This document shows, piece after piece, positions 17,035 to 25,759 of a stretch of 64,000 bases of DNA (within the stretch, counting starts at the first letter, position 1; every line of letters starts with the position of its first letter). Origin of the DNA: Planctomicrobium piriforme (GTDB lineage Bacteria > Planctomycetota > Planctomycetia > Planctomycetales > Planctomycetaceae); assembly GCF_900113665.1 (NCBI RefSeq), contig NZ_FOQD01000021.1, forward strand, positions 66,973-130,972. Direction: 5' to 3'. Below the pieces are notes generated by a model. That model was not told the origin of the DNA. It made no database searches and saw only the letters and a program-made list of their open reading frames with translations. The position numbers were made by a program, and so were the translations under genes.

Positions 17035-18318
17035 TTACTCGGCAAGCCGATACAGTTGTTCGCCGGCCTTACGGACCAGCAGAACGCCTTCGTCTTCGCG
17101 GTCGGCGTAGTCTTCGATGTTGATCGAAGCCGGGTCGCGATAGCCGAGGTTGATCTTCTCCAGGAGTTCAGGCGGGATCTGTGAGGCCACCGTCACTTTG
17201 ACCCGGCAGTTCTCGACGCCATTTTCAAACGTGCCGCCGCCGCGAACGTGCGTCGAATGGGCCAGCGTTCCCCAGGGATAGTGCTTGAACTTGTCCCACT
17301 GCTTGAGGAAGTAGTCGCGGCAGTGATACCCGACCGCTTCGATCGTCTTGCCATGCACAATGGATATTTCGTGCATGTGCGGGGCGTAGATGATCAGCTC
17401 GCCGCCGTCGGCAACCACCGGCTCGAGTTTGTACATGCACTTCCCGGCGACCCAGAGTTCGTCGTACATCAAGGGGGCGCACGAGAGTACCGTGTGGTAC
17501 GCCTTCGGCATCCGTTTGATGTGGACTTTCTCGGACAGGTCGGCGGCATCGCTCCACGCCTGTTCCGGCGTGTTATAGAACAGTCCATGCAGTCGGGCGG
17601 AACCATCGGGAGTGACAACAAAGGTAATCGCCTTGCGTTCGCGGGGAATCATCTTCGCCGCCAGATTTACCACGTCACGGACCGGGGTCGATTTGACGCC
17701 GATAATCCCGACATTCGTAATCAGAGCTCCCAGCCAGTGAAAGAAGTTCAGCAGTTCGGGACCGGAAATGCCCGGGAAGAAATACTTGTTCCCCCCGGAG
17801 AATCCCACCACTTCATGCGGAAACACCGGGCCGAGGACCAGCAGTGTGTCGTAGTCCAGAATCCGTTTGTTGATTTTGACTGGAACTTCCTGCGAGAGCA
17901 TTCCCTGCGACACCCGTTCGGTGTCGGCCTTGGTGAGGGTGCCGATGGTGGTCAGGGCTTCGGGATTGTCCCATTCGTGATTGATGAGTTCGGTCTGGAA
18001 GAACAGCTTGTCCCGTTCTTCCGGTTGAATGCCCAGCAGTTTGCACATCTGCACGTCCGACATCGGGGGATGCGTCCCCAGCGCGATCATCACGTCGAGC
18101 TTGTCGACGACCGGTCGCAGCCGGTCGAAAATCGCCCCAAACAGCAACGGCAGCGGGGCCGTCCGGGTGGCGTCGGGGACGATCAGCAGCAGTTTTTTTC
18201 CGCGGAAGTCTTCGAGCGGCAGTTCTGTCGCCATCCACTGCCGCACCTGATCGTCGGTCAGCACCGGCAGGGTGGTGGAAGGTGTTTTCACAGTCGCATC
18301 GGCAGGAGCAGCAGCCAT
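17035..18318 (-). CDS. LarA-family (nickel-pincer racemase/epimerase-like) protein
   Basis: 427 residues with the two-domain LarA/DUF2088 architecture. Expected cofactor-site residues are visible: His in MIALGTHPPM, His in PVFPHEVVGFSGGNKYFFPGISG, the pincer-bearing Lys in SGGNK, and His in LLNFFHWLG. LarA enzymes racemise lactate or related 2-hydroxy acids with a nickel-pincer nucleotide made by LarB, LarC and LarE. The substrate here is unknown; many relatives act on other 2-hydroxy acids. A larB gene lies 7.4 kb away in this window, but larC and larE are not seen. Upstream is a structured region resembling 5S rRNA. Confidence 0.82.
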   Translation of the reverse strand: MAAAPADATVKTPSTTLPVLTDDQVRQWMATELPLEDFRGKKLLLIVPDATRTAPLPLLFGAIFDRLRPVVDKLDVMIALGTHPPMSDVQMCKLLGIQPEERDKLFFQTELINHEWDNPEALTTIGTLTKADTERVSQGMLSQEVPVKINKRILDYDTLLVLGPVFPHEVVGFSGGNKYFFPGISGPELLNFFHWLGALITNVGIIGVKSTPVRDVVNLAAKMIPRERKAITFVVTPDGSARLHGLFYNTPEQAWSDAADLSEKVHIKRMPKAYHTVLSCAPLMYDELWVAGKCMYKLEPVVADGGELIIYAPHMHEISIVHGKTIEAVGYHCRDYFLKQWDKFKHYPWGTLAHSTHVRGGGTFENGVENCRVKVTVASQIPPELLEKINLGYRDPASINIEDYADREDEGVLLVRKAGEQLYRLAE

Positions 18319-18918
18319 CGAACGAGATCCCCAGGAACATTCCGTAATCCAAGCCCCGACTGTAGATCATGCGACAGTGCGCCGGAAGAGAGAACACGGC
18401 GGCGCCAGGGGAAGAGAGGGAGAACAAGTTCAATTCGATAGGGAAACTTGCAGACTCGGCTTCCAACACCGCCTCAACATGAATTTTCCTGAACCCCTAA
18501 CCCCTGTCTCCTCTCCCCTGAAAATACAGTGGACTTTGGAGAAAGGCGGTCGTATGATCGCCATGTGATCCGTTGACTGCCGCGCTGACCGGGGGTTGGT
18601 ACTGGCAGCGGATCCCATTCGTGCCGCATTGTGCCCTTCGTATCGGGTTCGGGATGAGCACTGAGTCCCCACCCATCCGTCATGTGATGTTCTTGTCGCG
18701 ATGGTGTCTCGGGTGTTGCCGCACTCGCGTTCGCCGTTGACGTCGCTGAACAACAGCACAAGTTGTTCGCGGACTGGGAACTGCTGCGGATGCGTCTTCC
18801 GAACGAACCCGTTCAACGGGCCGTTTGGAATTCTCTGGCTGCCGCAGACGCTCCCTGTCGGCACATCGCGCACTCGCTTCGCCATGACGAATTCGCTGAA
18901 TTGAAGGATGTTGGAGAC
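18319..18918. other. 600-base intergenic region with a 5S-like structure
   Basis: No protein gene is supported between the LarA-family start and the PSCyt gene. The stretch holds the 5S-rRNA-like structure at 18587-18681 (separate entry). The frame of the PSCyt gene is open back to 18763, but the codons before 18919 lack any family or signal-peptide character. No T-run terminator was found. Confidence 0.5.
18587..18681 (-). rRNA. 5S rRNA-like gene or fragment (tentative)
   Basis: Read on the minus strand, the segment contains CTCATCCCGAACCCG, the signature of 5S rRNA loop C, with a flanking helix II (CAGTGC pairing with GCAC..TG) and helix III (TC.ATC with GAT..GA). A weak closing helix pairs GGGTGG with CC.ACCC, and a short third arm (GCGG/CCGC or GGCA/TGCC) completes a three-way shape. 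It is only about 95 bases against 109-120 for 5S, helix I is poor and loop E is atypical. No 16S or 23S gene is adjacent. It may be a divergent or degenerate 5S copy or another structured RNA. Confidence 0.4.
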
Positions 18919-21900
18919 ATGAATCATTCTGTCTCGTCTCGTTGGATTTCACAGCAGCCCTGGCTGCGGACTCTCTCCCTGTTGTGTCTGGCCGGATGCT
19001 CGGCCGTTGCGGCAGCGGATGACCCGCCGCTGCAATACAACCGGGATATCCGCCCGATTCTGGCCGAGGCCTGTTTCTCGTGCCACGGGCCAGACAGCGC
19101 CTCGCGCAAGGCGGGCTTGCGGCTCGATGATCGCGATGCCGCAATTGAAATGTCGGCCATCGCGCCGGGTGATCCAGGTTTAAGCGAATTAATCAGCCGG
19201 ATCGACGCGACCGACCCGCACGAGATCATGCCGCCGCCGGAAACAAAGAAGACGCTCACAGCCGAGCAGAAAGAGACGCTGAAGAAGTGGATTCAACAAG
19301 GCGCCGAGTACCAGTTGCACTGGTCCTTCCTGCAGCCTTCGAAACCGGCCATTCCCGAAGTCGCCGACAAAGCCTGGTCGCAGAATCCGATCGACAAGTT
19401 CATTCTTTCGAAACTCGAACGCCAGAGCCTCACGCCTGCCCCCGCTGCTGATCGCCGGACTCTCGCCCGCCGGCTCAGCTTCGATCTGACAGGCCTGCCG
19501 CCTGAGCCGGAAATGGTCGAGCGGTTCGTGAACGACGCCAGTCCGCAGGCTTATGAAAAACTGGTCGACCACTTGATGTCGTCTCCTGCCTGGGGCGAGC
19601 ATCGCGGTCGCTACTGGCTCGATTACAGCCGCTATGCCGACACGCACGGCATTCACTTCGACAACTTCCGCGAGATGTGGTCGTACCGCGACTGGGTGAT
19701 CGACGCCTTCAACCGCAACATGCCGTTCGATCAGTTCACGATCGAGAACCTCGCCGGCGACCTGCTCCCCAACGCCACCCTCGAACAGAAAATTGCATCC
19801 GGCTTCAACCGCTGCAATATGACGACGAATGAGGGGGGGATCATCGATGAAGAATACCTGGTGCTCTACACCCGTGACCGCACCGAAACGACGGCTCAAG
19901 TGTGGCTCGGGCTGACCGCCGGTTGCGCTGTCTGCCATTCGCACAAGTTCGACCCGATCTCCCAGGCGGAGTTCTACCAGCTCGCAGCCTTCTTCAATAA
20001 CACAACGCAGGCGGCCAAAGACGGCAACATCAAAGACACCCCGCCCATTCTGGTGGTGCCGCGTGATGAAGAACTCGTCCGCTGGGATGCCGTCAGTGCG
20101 GAGGTGAAAGCCTCCCAGGCTCAGGTTCAAGCCCGACGCGATGCCGCGCGGCCGGAGTTTGACGCCTGGCTGCCGACAGCCCGTCCTGAGGTGTTTGTCT
20201 CAAATCTCTCGACGGAACGGCTGGAGCTGCACGCAGCGCTCAACCAGAAGGGGCCGACGACTCAGGTGACCGTTGGTGATGCGTTCGTCACACAGCCGCT
20301 GCATGAATCGACCGAATGGCAGGCCGGACCCGTTGGCGGCGATGCCGCACAGATTTCGAAAGCCGCTCTCGCGGAGTTCCCGGACGCAGGCGACTTCGCC
20401 GAGAACGAAGGGTTCACTTACTCCGCCTGGGTCAAGACCCCCGCCAATGACGGCAGCGGCGCGATTGCCGCCAGAATGGACAACGAACATGGCCATCGCG
20501 GCTGGGACTTCTGGATCGAAGGCCGCCGCATTGCCACGCATATCATTCACGACTGGCCGGAGAATGCCCTGAAGGTCGCCGCGAAAACGCAATTGCCGGC
20601 GAACAAATGGGTGCATGTCGCCGTCACCTACGACGGCTCCAGCAAAGCCTCCGGCGTGCAGATCTATTACGACGGGGTTGCTCAAGCGACAAATGTCATT
20701 GCCGACAAGCTGAAGGGAAGTATTCAAACCACGGTCCCGCTCAAGATCGGTCAGCGGCATACGGTTTCGCCAGCGACAGGCGTCGCGCTGCAAGACTTGC
20801 GGCTCTATCGCCGCCAGTTAGCTGCCGACGAAGTCGCCTCGCTCGGTCAGGCGACTCGACTGGCGGGCCTGCTCAATAAGCCAGCCGACAAACGGGACGC
20901 CAAGGAGGTCGACCAGATCTACAGTTGGTGGCTCGCGAATCTCGACGGCCCGTATCGTCAGGAGTCAGAAATTCTGGCCGTTCAGGAACGGGAACAAAGC
21001 GAAATCAAAAGTCGCGGCACGATCGCCCATGTGATGCAAGAGAAGCCCGAAGAGGCAATGGCCTTCATCCTGAATCGCGGTGAATACGACCAGCGTCTCG
21101 ACAAGGTGACTCCCAACACGCCGGCGGTACTCCCTCCCTTCCCCGCCGATGCTCCTCGGAATCGGCTGACGCTCGCCAAATGGCTGCTCCAACCGGATCA
21201 GCCGCTGACTGCCCGAGTGACGGTCAATCGCTTCTGGCAGGAAGTGTTTGGGGCAGGTCTGGTGAAAACGAGCGGCGACTTCGGCGTGATGGGCGATCTT
21301 CCATCGCACCCTGAACTGCTTGATTGGCTCGCCCTCGACTTCGTGGAATCCGGCTGGGACATCAAGCACCTGTTCAAAATGATGGTGATGTCGTCGACGT
21401 ATCAACAGGCGGCGATCACCACTCCCGAGAAACGGGAGTGCGACCCGGAAAATCGCCTGCTCGCCCGTGGCCCGCGCTTCCGCATGGATGCCGAAATGGT
21501 CCGCGACAGTGCGCTCGCTGCAAGCGGAACGCTCATTCCCGAATTGGGCGGTCCCAGTGTGAAGCCCTACCAACCCGAAGGCCTGTGGGAGGTGGTGGGG
21601 ATGCCTGGCAGCACTACTCGCAACTATGTTCGTGACTCCGGCACGAAGCTGTATCGTCGCAGTCTTTATACCTTCATCAAGCGGATGTCTCCGCCGGCCT
21701 CGCTAGAGATCTTTAACGCCCCCAACCGCGAGTTGTGCGTCGTCCGTCGCGAAAGGACAAACACCGCATTGCAGGCTCTCGTCACCCTCAACGACGAGCA
21801 GTTTGTCGAAGCGGCCCGAAATCTCGCCCAACGGGCGATCCTGACCGCCGGAACCGAACCGCGTGCCAGGCTGAACTTCATCAGCCAGCGGATCATCAGC

Positions 21901-22107
21901 CGGGAATTTCAGCCGGCGGAACTCGCTGTCATCGCCAAATCGCTGGAACAGCTCCAGAAGTATTACCACGAGACCCCCGATGACGCCGGCAAGTTGATTC
22001 ACTTCGGGGAATCCGCACCAGACGAGTCGATCCCTGCCGTCGAACTGGCGGCGTGGACGATGCTGACCAACGAACTGATGAACCTCGACGAAGTGTTGAA
22101 CAAATAA
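18919..22107 (+). CDS. Planctomycete cytochrome with PSCyt1, DUF1549, LamG and DUF1553 domains
   Basis: 1062 residues from ATG 18919, with GGAG just before. A lipobox (LCLAGC, Cys27) suggests a lipoprotein. Domains in order: PSCyt1 cytochrome-like (haem site CFSCH in YNRDIRPILAEACFSCHGPDS, about 45-130); PSCyt2/DUF1549 (NPIDKFILSKLE ... LTAGCAVCHSHKFDPI, a second CxxCH, about 145-365); a concanavalin/LamG-like module (EGFTYSAWVKTP ... LRLYRRQ, about 500-640); and DUF1553/PSD1 (RLTLAKWLLQPDQPLTARVTVNRFWQ to the C-terminus). Such proteins are hallmarks of the phylum, always paired with DUF1501 genes as here (51-base gap); a role in polysaccharide breakdown is often assumed but unproven. Confidence 0.93.
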   Translation: MNHSVSSRWISQQPWLRTLSLLCLAGCSAVAAADDPPLQYNRDIRPILAEACFSCHGPDSASRKAGLRLDDRDAAIEMSAIAPGDPGLSELISRIDATDPHEIMPPPETKKTLTAEQKETLKKWIQQGAEYQLHWSFLQPSKPAIPEVADKAWSQNPIDKFILSKLERQSLTPAPAADRRTLARRLSFDLTGLPPEPEMVERFVNDASPQAYEKLVDHLMSSPAWGEHRGRYWLDYSRYADTHGIHFDNFREMWSYRDWVIDAFNRNMPFDQFTIENLAGDLLPNATLEQKIASGFNRCNMTTNEGGIIDEEYLVLYTRDRTETTAQVWLGLTAGCAVCHSHKFDPISQAEFYQLAAFFNNTTQAAKDGNIKDTPPILVVPRDEELVRWDAVSAEVKASQAQVQARRDAARPEFDAWLPTARPEVFVSNLSTERLELHAALNQKGPTTQVTVGDAFVTQPLHESTEWQAGPVGGDAAQISKAALAEFPDAGDFAENEGFTYSAWVKTPANDGSGAIAARMDNEHGHRGWDFWIEGRRIATHIIHDWPENALKVAAKTQLPANKWVHVAVTYDGSSKASGVQIYYDGVAQATNVIADKLKGSIQTTVPLKIGQRHTVSPATGVALQDLRLYRRQLAADEVASLGQATRLAGLLNKPADKRDAKEVDQIYSWWLANLDGPYRQESEILAVQEREQSEIKSRGTIAHVMQEKPEEAMAFILNRGEYDQRLDKVTPNTPAVLPPFPADAPRNRLTLAKWLLQPDQPLTARVTVNRFWQEVFGAGLVKTSGDFGVMGDLPSHPELLDWLALDFVESGWDIKHLFKMMVMSSTYQQAAITTPEKRECDPENRLLARGPRFRMDAEMVRDSALAASGTLIPELGGPSVKPYQPEGLWEVVGMPGSTTRNYVRDSGTKLYRRSLYTFIKRMSPPASLEIFNAPNRELCVVRRERTNTALQALVTLNDEQFVEAARNLAQRAILTAGTEPRARLNFISQRIISREFQPAELAVIAKSLEQLQKYYHETPDDAGKLIHFGESAPDESIPAVELAAWTMLTNELMNLDEVLNK

Positions 22108-22158
22108 CGAGCGTGCGATTGAGCTTCTCGCCCGAGCCCTCGTTCCGGAGTAATTGCC

Positions 22159-23643
22159 ATGTCTCCCTTCGATCAGTTTCGCCTCAACATGACCCGTCGG
22201 CACTTCTTCTCGCAGGGCTCCAACCTGTTGGGGACAGCAGCGCTCGCTTCGTTGCTGGGGGGCACAGGTCTGTCCGGGAGAACGCAGGCCAGTACCGCCG
22301 CGCCGGCCATGCACCTCGGTTCCAATGGGCATGTACTGCCCCACTTTCCTGCCAAGATCAAGCATGTCATCTATCTGCACATGGTCGGCGGTCCTTCGCA
22401 GCTCGACCTGTTCGACCACAAGCCGATGATGCAGGACTGGTACGACCAGGATTTGCCGGAATCGGTTCGCAACGGCCAGCGACTGACGACGATGACGTCC
22501 GGCCAGGCCCGTTTTCCCATCGCCCCCTCGATGTATCAATTCGAGCAGTGCGGGCAGAACGGCATGTGGGTCACTGAACTCCTGCCGTTCATGCGCAAGA
22601 TGACCGACGAACTCGTGTTCATCCGCAGCATGCACACCGAGGCCATCAACCATGAGCCGGCCATCAGTCTCATGCAGACCGGCAATCAGGTGAGCGGCAA
22701 GCCCTGCCTGGGGGCATGGTCCTCGTACGGTCTCGGCAGCCTGAACAACAATCTGCCCACCTTCGTCGTGATGGTCGCCAAGCCGAGCAATGTCGAACAG
22801 GTGCAGGCGATCTCCGGCCGGCTCTGGTCGTCTGGCTATCTGCCGGGCGAGCACGCGGCGACCGCCTTTCGCGCGAGCGGCGATCCCATTCTGTTCATCA
22901 ATAATCCGCCGGGCGTTCCTTCGCCGGTTCGTCGGCAGACGCTCGATGGTCTCAAAACCTTGAACGAGATGACGTTCGATGCGTTGGGGGATGCCGAAAC
23001 CAGAACGCGTATTCAGCAGTACGAACTCGCCTATCGGATGCAGTCGAGCGTGCCTGAGCTGACTGACCTCGCTTCGGAATCGGAAGCGACTTACAACCTG
23101 TACGGGCCGGACGCGAAGAAGTCCGGCAGTTTCGCCCAGTCGGTGCTGCTCGCACGGCGGATGGTCGAACGGGGCGTGCGCTTCGTGCAGATCTATCACA
23201 ACAACTGGGACACGCACAGTAATGTTGCGGGCCGATTGGCAGATCAGTGCCGCGACGTCGACCAGCCCTGCTATGCATTGATTCAAGATCTGCGACAACG
23301 CGGTCTGCTCGATGAAACGCTCGTGATCTGGGGAGGCGAATTCGGCCGCACGATTTATTCCCAGGGGGGACTCTCAAAGAAGAACTACGGTCGAGACCAT
23401 CATCCGCGTTGCTTCACAATGTGGATGGCGGGCGGCGGCACAAACGCCGGCATGGTGTACGGGGAAACCGACGACTTCTCGTACAACATCACCAAAGACC
23501 CGGTCCACGTTCGCGACTTCCACGCGACAGTGCTGAAACTGCTGGGCTACGACCACGAGCGGCTGACCTATAAGTTCCAGGGACTCGACCAGCGGCTGAC
23601 CGGCGTGATGCCGGCCAAGGTGATTCCCGAACTGCTCGCCTGA
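22159..23643 (+). CDS. DUF1501 protein, Tat-exported, sulfatase-like fold
   Basis: 494 residues. ATG 22159 follows GGAG by eight bases. The N-terminus is a twin-arginine signal (MTRRHFFSQGSNLLGTAALASLLGG). DUF1501 landmarks follow: HVIYLHMVGGPSQLDLFDHKP, FIRSMHTEAINHEPA, FVQIYHNNWDTH and VIWGGEFGRT ... GRDHHPRCFTMWMAGGG, whose Asp/His/Glu residues sit where alkaline-phosphatase-fold sulfatases bind metal. The reaction is unknown. It forms the standard pair with the upstream PSCyt/DUF1553 gene. Confidence 0.92.
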   Translation: MSPFDQFRLNMTRRHFFSQGSNLLGTAALASLLGGTGLSGRTQASTAAPAMHLGSNGHVLPHFPAKIKHVIYLHMVGGPSQLDLFDHKPMMQDWYDQDLPESVRNGQRLTTMTSGQARFPIAPSMYQFEQCGQNGMWVTELLPFMRKMTDELVFIRSMHTEAINHEPAISLMQTGNQVSGKPCLGAWSSYGLGSLNNNLPTFVVMVAKPSNVEQVQAISGRLWSSGYLPGEHAATAFRASGDPILFINNPPGVPSPVRRQTLDGLKTLNEMTFDALGDAETRTRIQQYELAYRMQSSVPELTDLASESEATYNLYGPDAKKSGSFAQSVLLARRMVERGVRFVQIYHNNWDTHSNVAGRLADQCRDVDQPCYALIQDLRQRGLLDETLVIWGGEFGRTIYSQGGLSKKNYGRDHHPRCFTMWMAGGGTNAGMVYGETDDFSYNITKDPVHVRDFHATVLKLLGYDHERLTYKFQGLDQRLTGVMPAKVIPELLA

Positions 23644-23715
23644 CGCCTCGGCGATTCACTGTTAGGATGCGCAGTCACTTGCTGTTGCTTCGTACAGGAA
23701 TCTGGCTGACGGAAC

Positions 23716-24534
23716 ATGCCCATGTCGCTGATGATGGATCGCCTTCTCCCACTCGCGCTGCTCACCTGCACATTGGTCAACAGCGGTCCCGCCAACGCCG
23801 CTGAACCTGACCCCGATCAGATCGCTCAGGTGTCGGTCATCAATGCCCTGATGCTGGGGCAGTTTGACGGCACGCTGCCGCTTGGCGAGCTCCTCAAGCT
23901 TGGCGACTTTGGCTTGGGCACGTTCGATCATCTCGATGGAGAACTGATTGCCCTCGACGGCAAGATTTATCAGGCTCGCTCGGATGGCACCGTCCATGAG
24001 TGCGGGCCGGAGATGACGACGCCGTTCGCGGTCGTCACCCCGTTCAATCGCGATGTCACGGTTCCTTGTCCCCCGGTCGGCAGTCTGGAACAACTCGAAC
24101 AGGTGCTGGCGACCCTGTTGCCGCAGGAAAACGTATTTGTCGCGATTCGCGTGGACGCGAAGTTTGCTTCGATTTCCTTGCGAGCCGTGGGCCGACAGGA
24201 ACCGCCGTACCGTCCGTTGACTGAGGTCGTTGCACATCAGTCGGAGTGGACCCGTGAAAACCTGAACGGGACGCTGGTTGGTATTCGTTGTCCCAAATGG
24301 GTGACCGGCATCAGCGTGCCTGGTTACCACTGGCACTTTCTCAGCGCCGACCACAAAGTCGGCGGCCACGTTTTCGACTGCCGGATCGAGTCGGGCACGA
24401 TCTCGTTCGACCGTTGCAAAACGTGGGTGGTCAAGCTCAACGATTCGCTCGGCGCCGGCGGCAAAGACCTGAGCCAGGATTTGAGCAAGGAACTCAACAA
24501 AGTCGAACGTCAGCGTGGCACGACGGAGAAGTAG
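23716..24534 (+). CDS. budA: Exported alpha-acetolactate decarboxylase
   Basis: Decarboxylates (S)-2-acetolactate to acetoin. 272 residues including a signal peptide (LLPLALLTCTLVNSGPANA). Family motifs are FDHLDGELIALDGKIYQARSDG, LNGTLVGIRCP and ISVPGYHWHFLSADHKVGGHVFDC; the zinc ligands are predicted as His205, His207 and His218 (spacing 2 and 11, as in the known enzyme), with the catalytic Glu76 and an Arg in SLRAVGRQ. No acetolactate synthase or butanediol gene is nearby. Export is known for a Brevibacillus homologue. Which of MPMS or MSLM is the start is unclear. Confidence 0.88.
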   Translation: MPMSLMMDRLLPLALLTCTLVNSGPANAAEPDPDQIAQVSVINALMLGQFDGTLPLGELLKLGDFGLGTFDHLDGELIALDGKIYQARSDGTVHECGPEMTTPFAVVTPFNRDVTVPCPPVGSLEQLEQVLATLLPQENVFVAIRVDAKFASISLRAVGRQEPPYRPLTEVVAHQSEWTRENLNGTLVGIRCPKWVTGISVPGYHWHFLSADHKVGGHVFDCRIESGTISFDRCKTWVVKLNDSLGAGGKDLSQDLSKELNKVERQRGTTEK

Positions 24535-24571
24535 TGTGACGGAGGGTTTCTTGGTCGCGTCTGGCAGAAAG

Positions 24572-24701
24572 AATTTCGAATTACGAAGCACGAAAGTCGA
24601 AAGAAGCCTCTGCGACCAAGTCCTCAGTCTCTGAACGGCATTCTTCAGATGATTGAGGTTTTGAATCCGTTTCGGATTTCGTGCTTCGGATTTCGTATTT
24701 T
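24572..24701. repeat. Inverted TTTCGTGCTTCG-type intergenic repeat
   Basis: The segment GAATTACGAAGCACGAAA near 24580-24596 is mirrored by TTTCGTGCTTCGGATTTCG near 24677-24695. This is a loose long-range inverted repeat between the acetolactate decarboxylase and carbonic anhydrase genes, which converge. Confidence 0.55.
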
Positions 24702-24704
24702 CCC

Positions 24705-25595
24705 TTAGTGGTCACCCCTGCTCAGGGTTTTGCCGCGCAGCAGTTCCGCCATCTGCACGGCCAGCGCATGAAACTCCGTCGGGTTGGTCGGCGCGTGGGC
24801 GAGTCGCACGTTGTCATCGCTCCGCGGCGCATTCGGGTCGACCGGCATGCACACCTGATGATTCCGGATATTGTGGACGCCGTAGAAGACTTCGATTTCC
24901 CAGCGGCCGTTCCGTTCCACTTCTTGACGGAGATCGAACGCTGCCTGGGCGGCATTGATCGACACGGCCGACTCGATGAGTGCTTCGCGATAACCGGGCA
25001 GATTTCGTGCGTCGGCTCCCCAGACCTCTTCCAGTCCGTTGGCCGCTTCCCGGACGGCAACGAAAATCCGTTCAATGATCGACCGCAAGTTCGGCGACAT
25101 CGTCTTCGACCAGAACTTGAGCGGCCGCAGATAGGCGTCGACCGCGCCGGTCACCGCGCCGCAACCGCTGTGTCCGAGCACGACCACCACCCGTACGCTT
25201 TCACTGAGCGAAGTGATCGCGAAGTCGATGCTCCCCATGCAGACGTCGCCGAGGACGTTACCAGCCACTCGAATCACGAAGATGTCATTGAACCCCTGGC
25301 CGAACAGCATCTCGGTGGGAACGCGGGCATCCGAACATCCCAGCACGACCGCGAAGGGAGACTGCCGGGGCATTTCTCCGAGCGTGCGATTCATCCCCAC
25401 TTCCAGCCCGTTGCAGGGGACGACATACCGCGGCTCCCCTTCGCTTGTCGTGCCGGTCCGGCAGCTTTCCATCCAGGCGGAAAACAGGCGATTGCCGTCT
25501 TCGAGGATACCGCAAGCAGCCTGTGCGTCGTGCGGGAGCGGTTTGGCGGAAGGGTTCTTGGGATCAAAGCGATAGATGTAATCGATAGTCTTCAT
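24705..25595 (-). CDS. Beta-class carbonic anhydrase
   Basis: Interconverts CO2 and bicarbonate. 296 residues from ATG 25595. Zinc ligands are Cys87 (in LGCSDAR, with the Asp89-Arg91 dyad), His142 and Cys145 (LGHSGCGAV). It carries an N-terminal extension of about 50 residues and a longer C-terminal region (GRWEIEVFYGVHNIRNHQVCMP) than small bacterial enzymes. No signal peptide is seen, so it is probably cytoplasmic. It lies downstream of larB on the same strand, 164 bases away. Confidence 0.92.
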   Translation of the reverse strand: MKTIDYIYRFDPKNPSAKPLPHDAQAACGILEDGNRLFSAWMESCRTGTTSEGEPRYVVPCNGLEVGMNRTLGEMPRQSPFAVVLGCSDARVPTEMLFGQGFNDIFVIRVAGNVLGDVCMGSIDFAITSLSESVRVVVVLGHSGCGAVTGAVDAYLRPLKFWSKTMSPNLRSIIERIFVAVREAANGLEEVWGADARNLPGYREALIESAVSINAAQAAFDLRQEVERNGRWEIEVFYGVHNIRNHQVCMPVDPNAPRSDDNVRLAHAPTNPTEFHALAVQMAELLRGKTLSRGDH

Positions 25596-25759
25596 GCGGA
25601 CGCCGACCCTGCTCAAAGAGAACTCGCCAGTTCGCGAGCAGCACAAGCTCCACGCGTTGCCGAATTGAATTTTCGAGCCTGTTGCCGCATTCGACAAGCT
25701 CTTCCACACCCGCAATTGCATTGTAATGCGGCCGTAATGTTGGCGTCGCAGGCGAAAAT

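Noticed and set aside
17248..18441. 397-codon open frame on the plus strand
   Set aside because: Antisense to the LarA-family gene; rich in His/Arg/Gln as expected from the opposite strand.
21703..23298. 531-codon open frame on the minus strand
   Set aside because: It lies opposite the DUF1553 and DUF1501 genes and its translation has no family character; GC-rich coding DNA opens such frames by chance.
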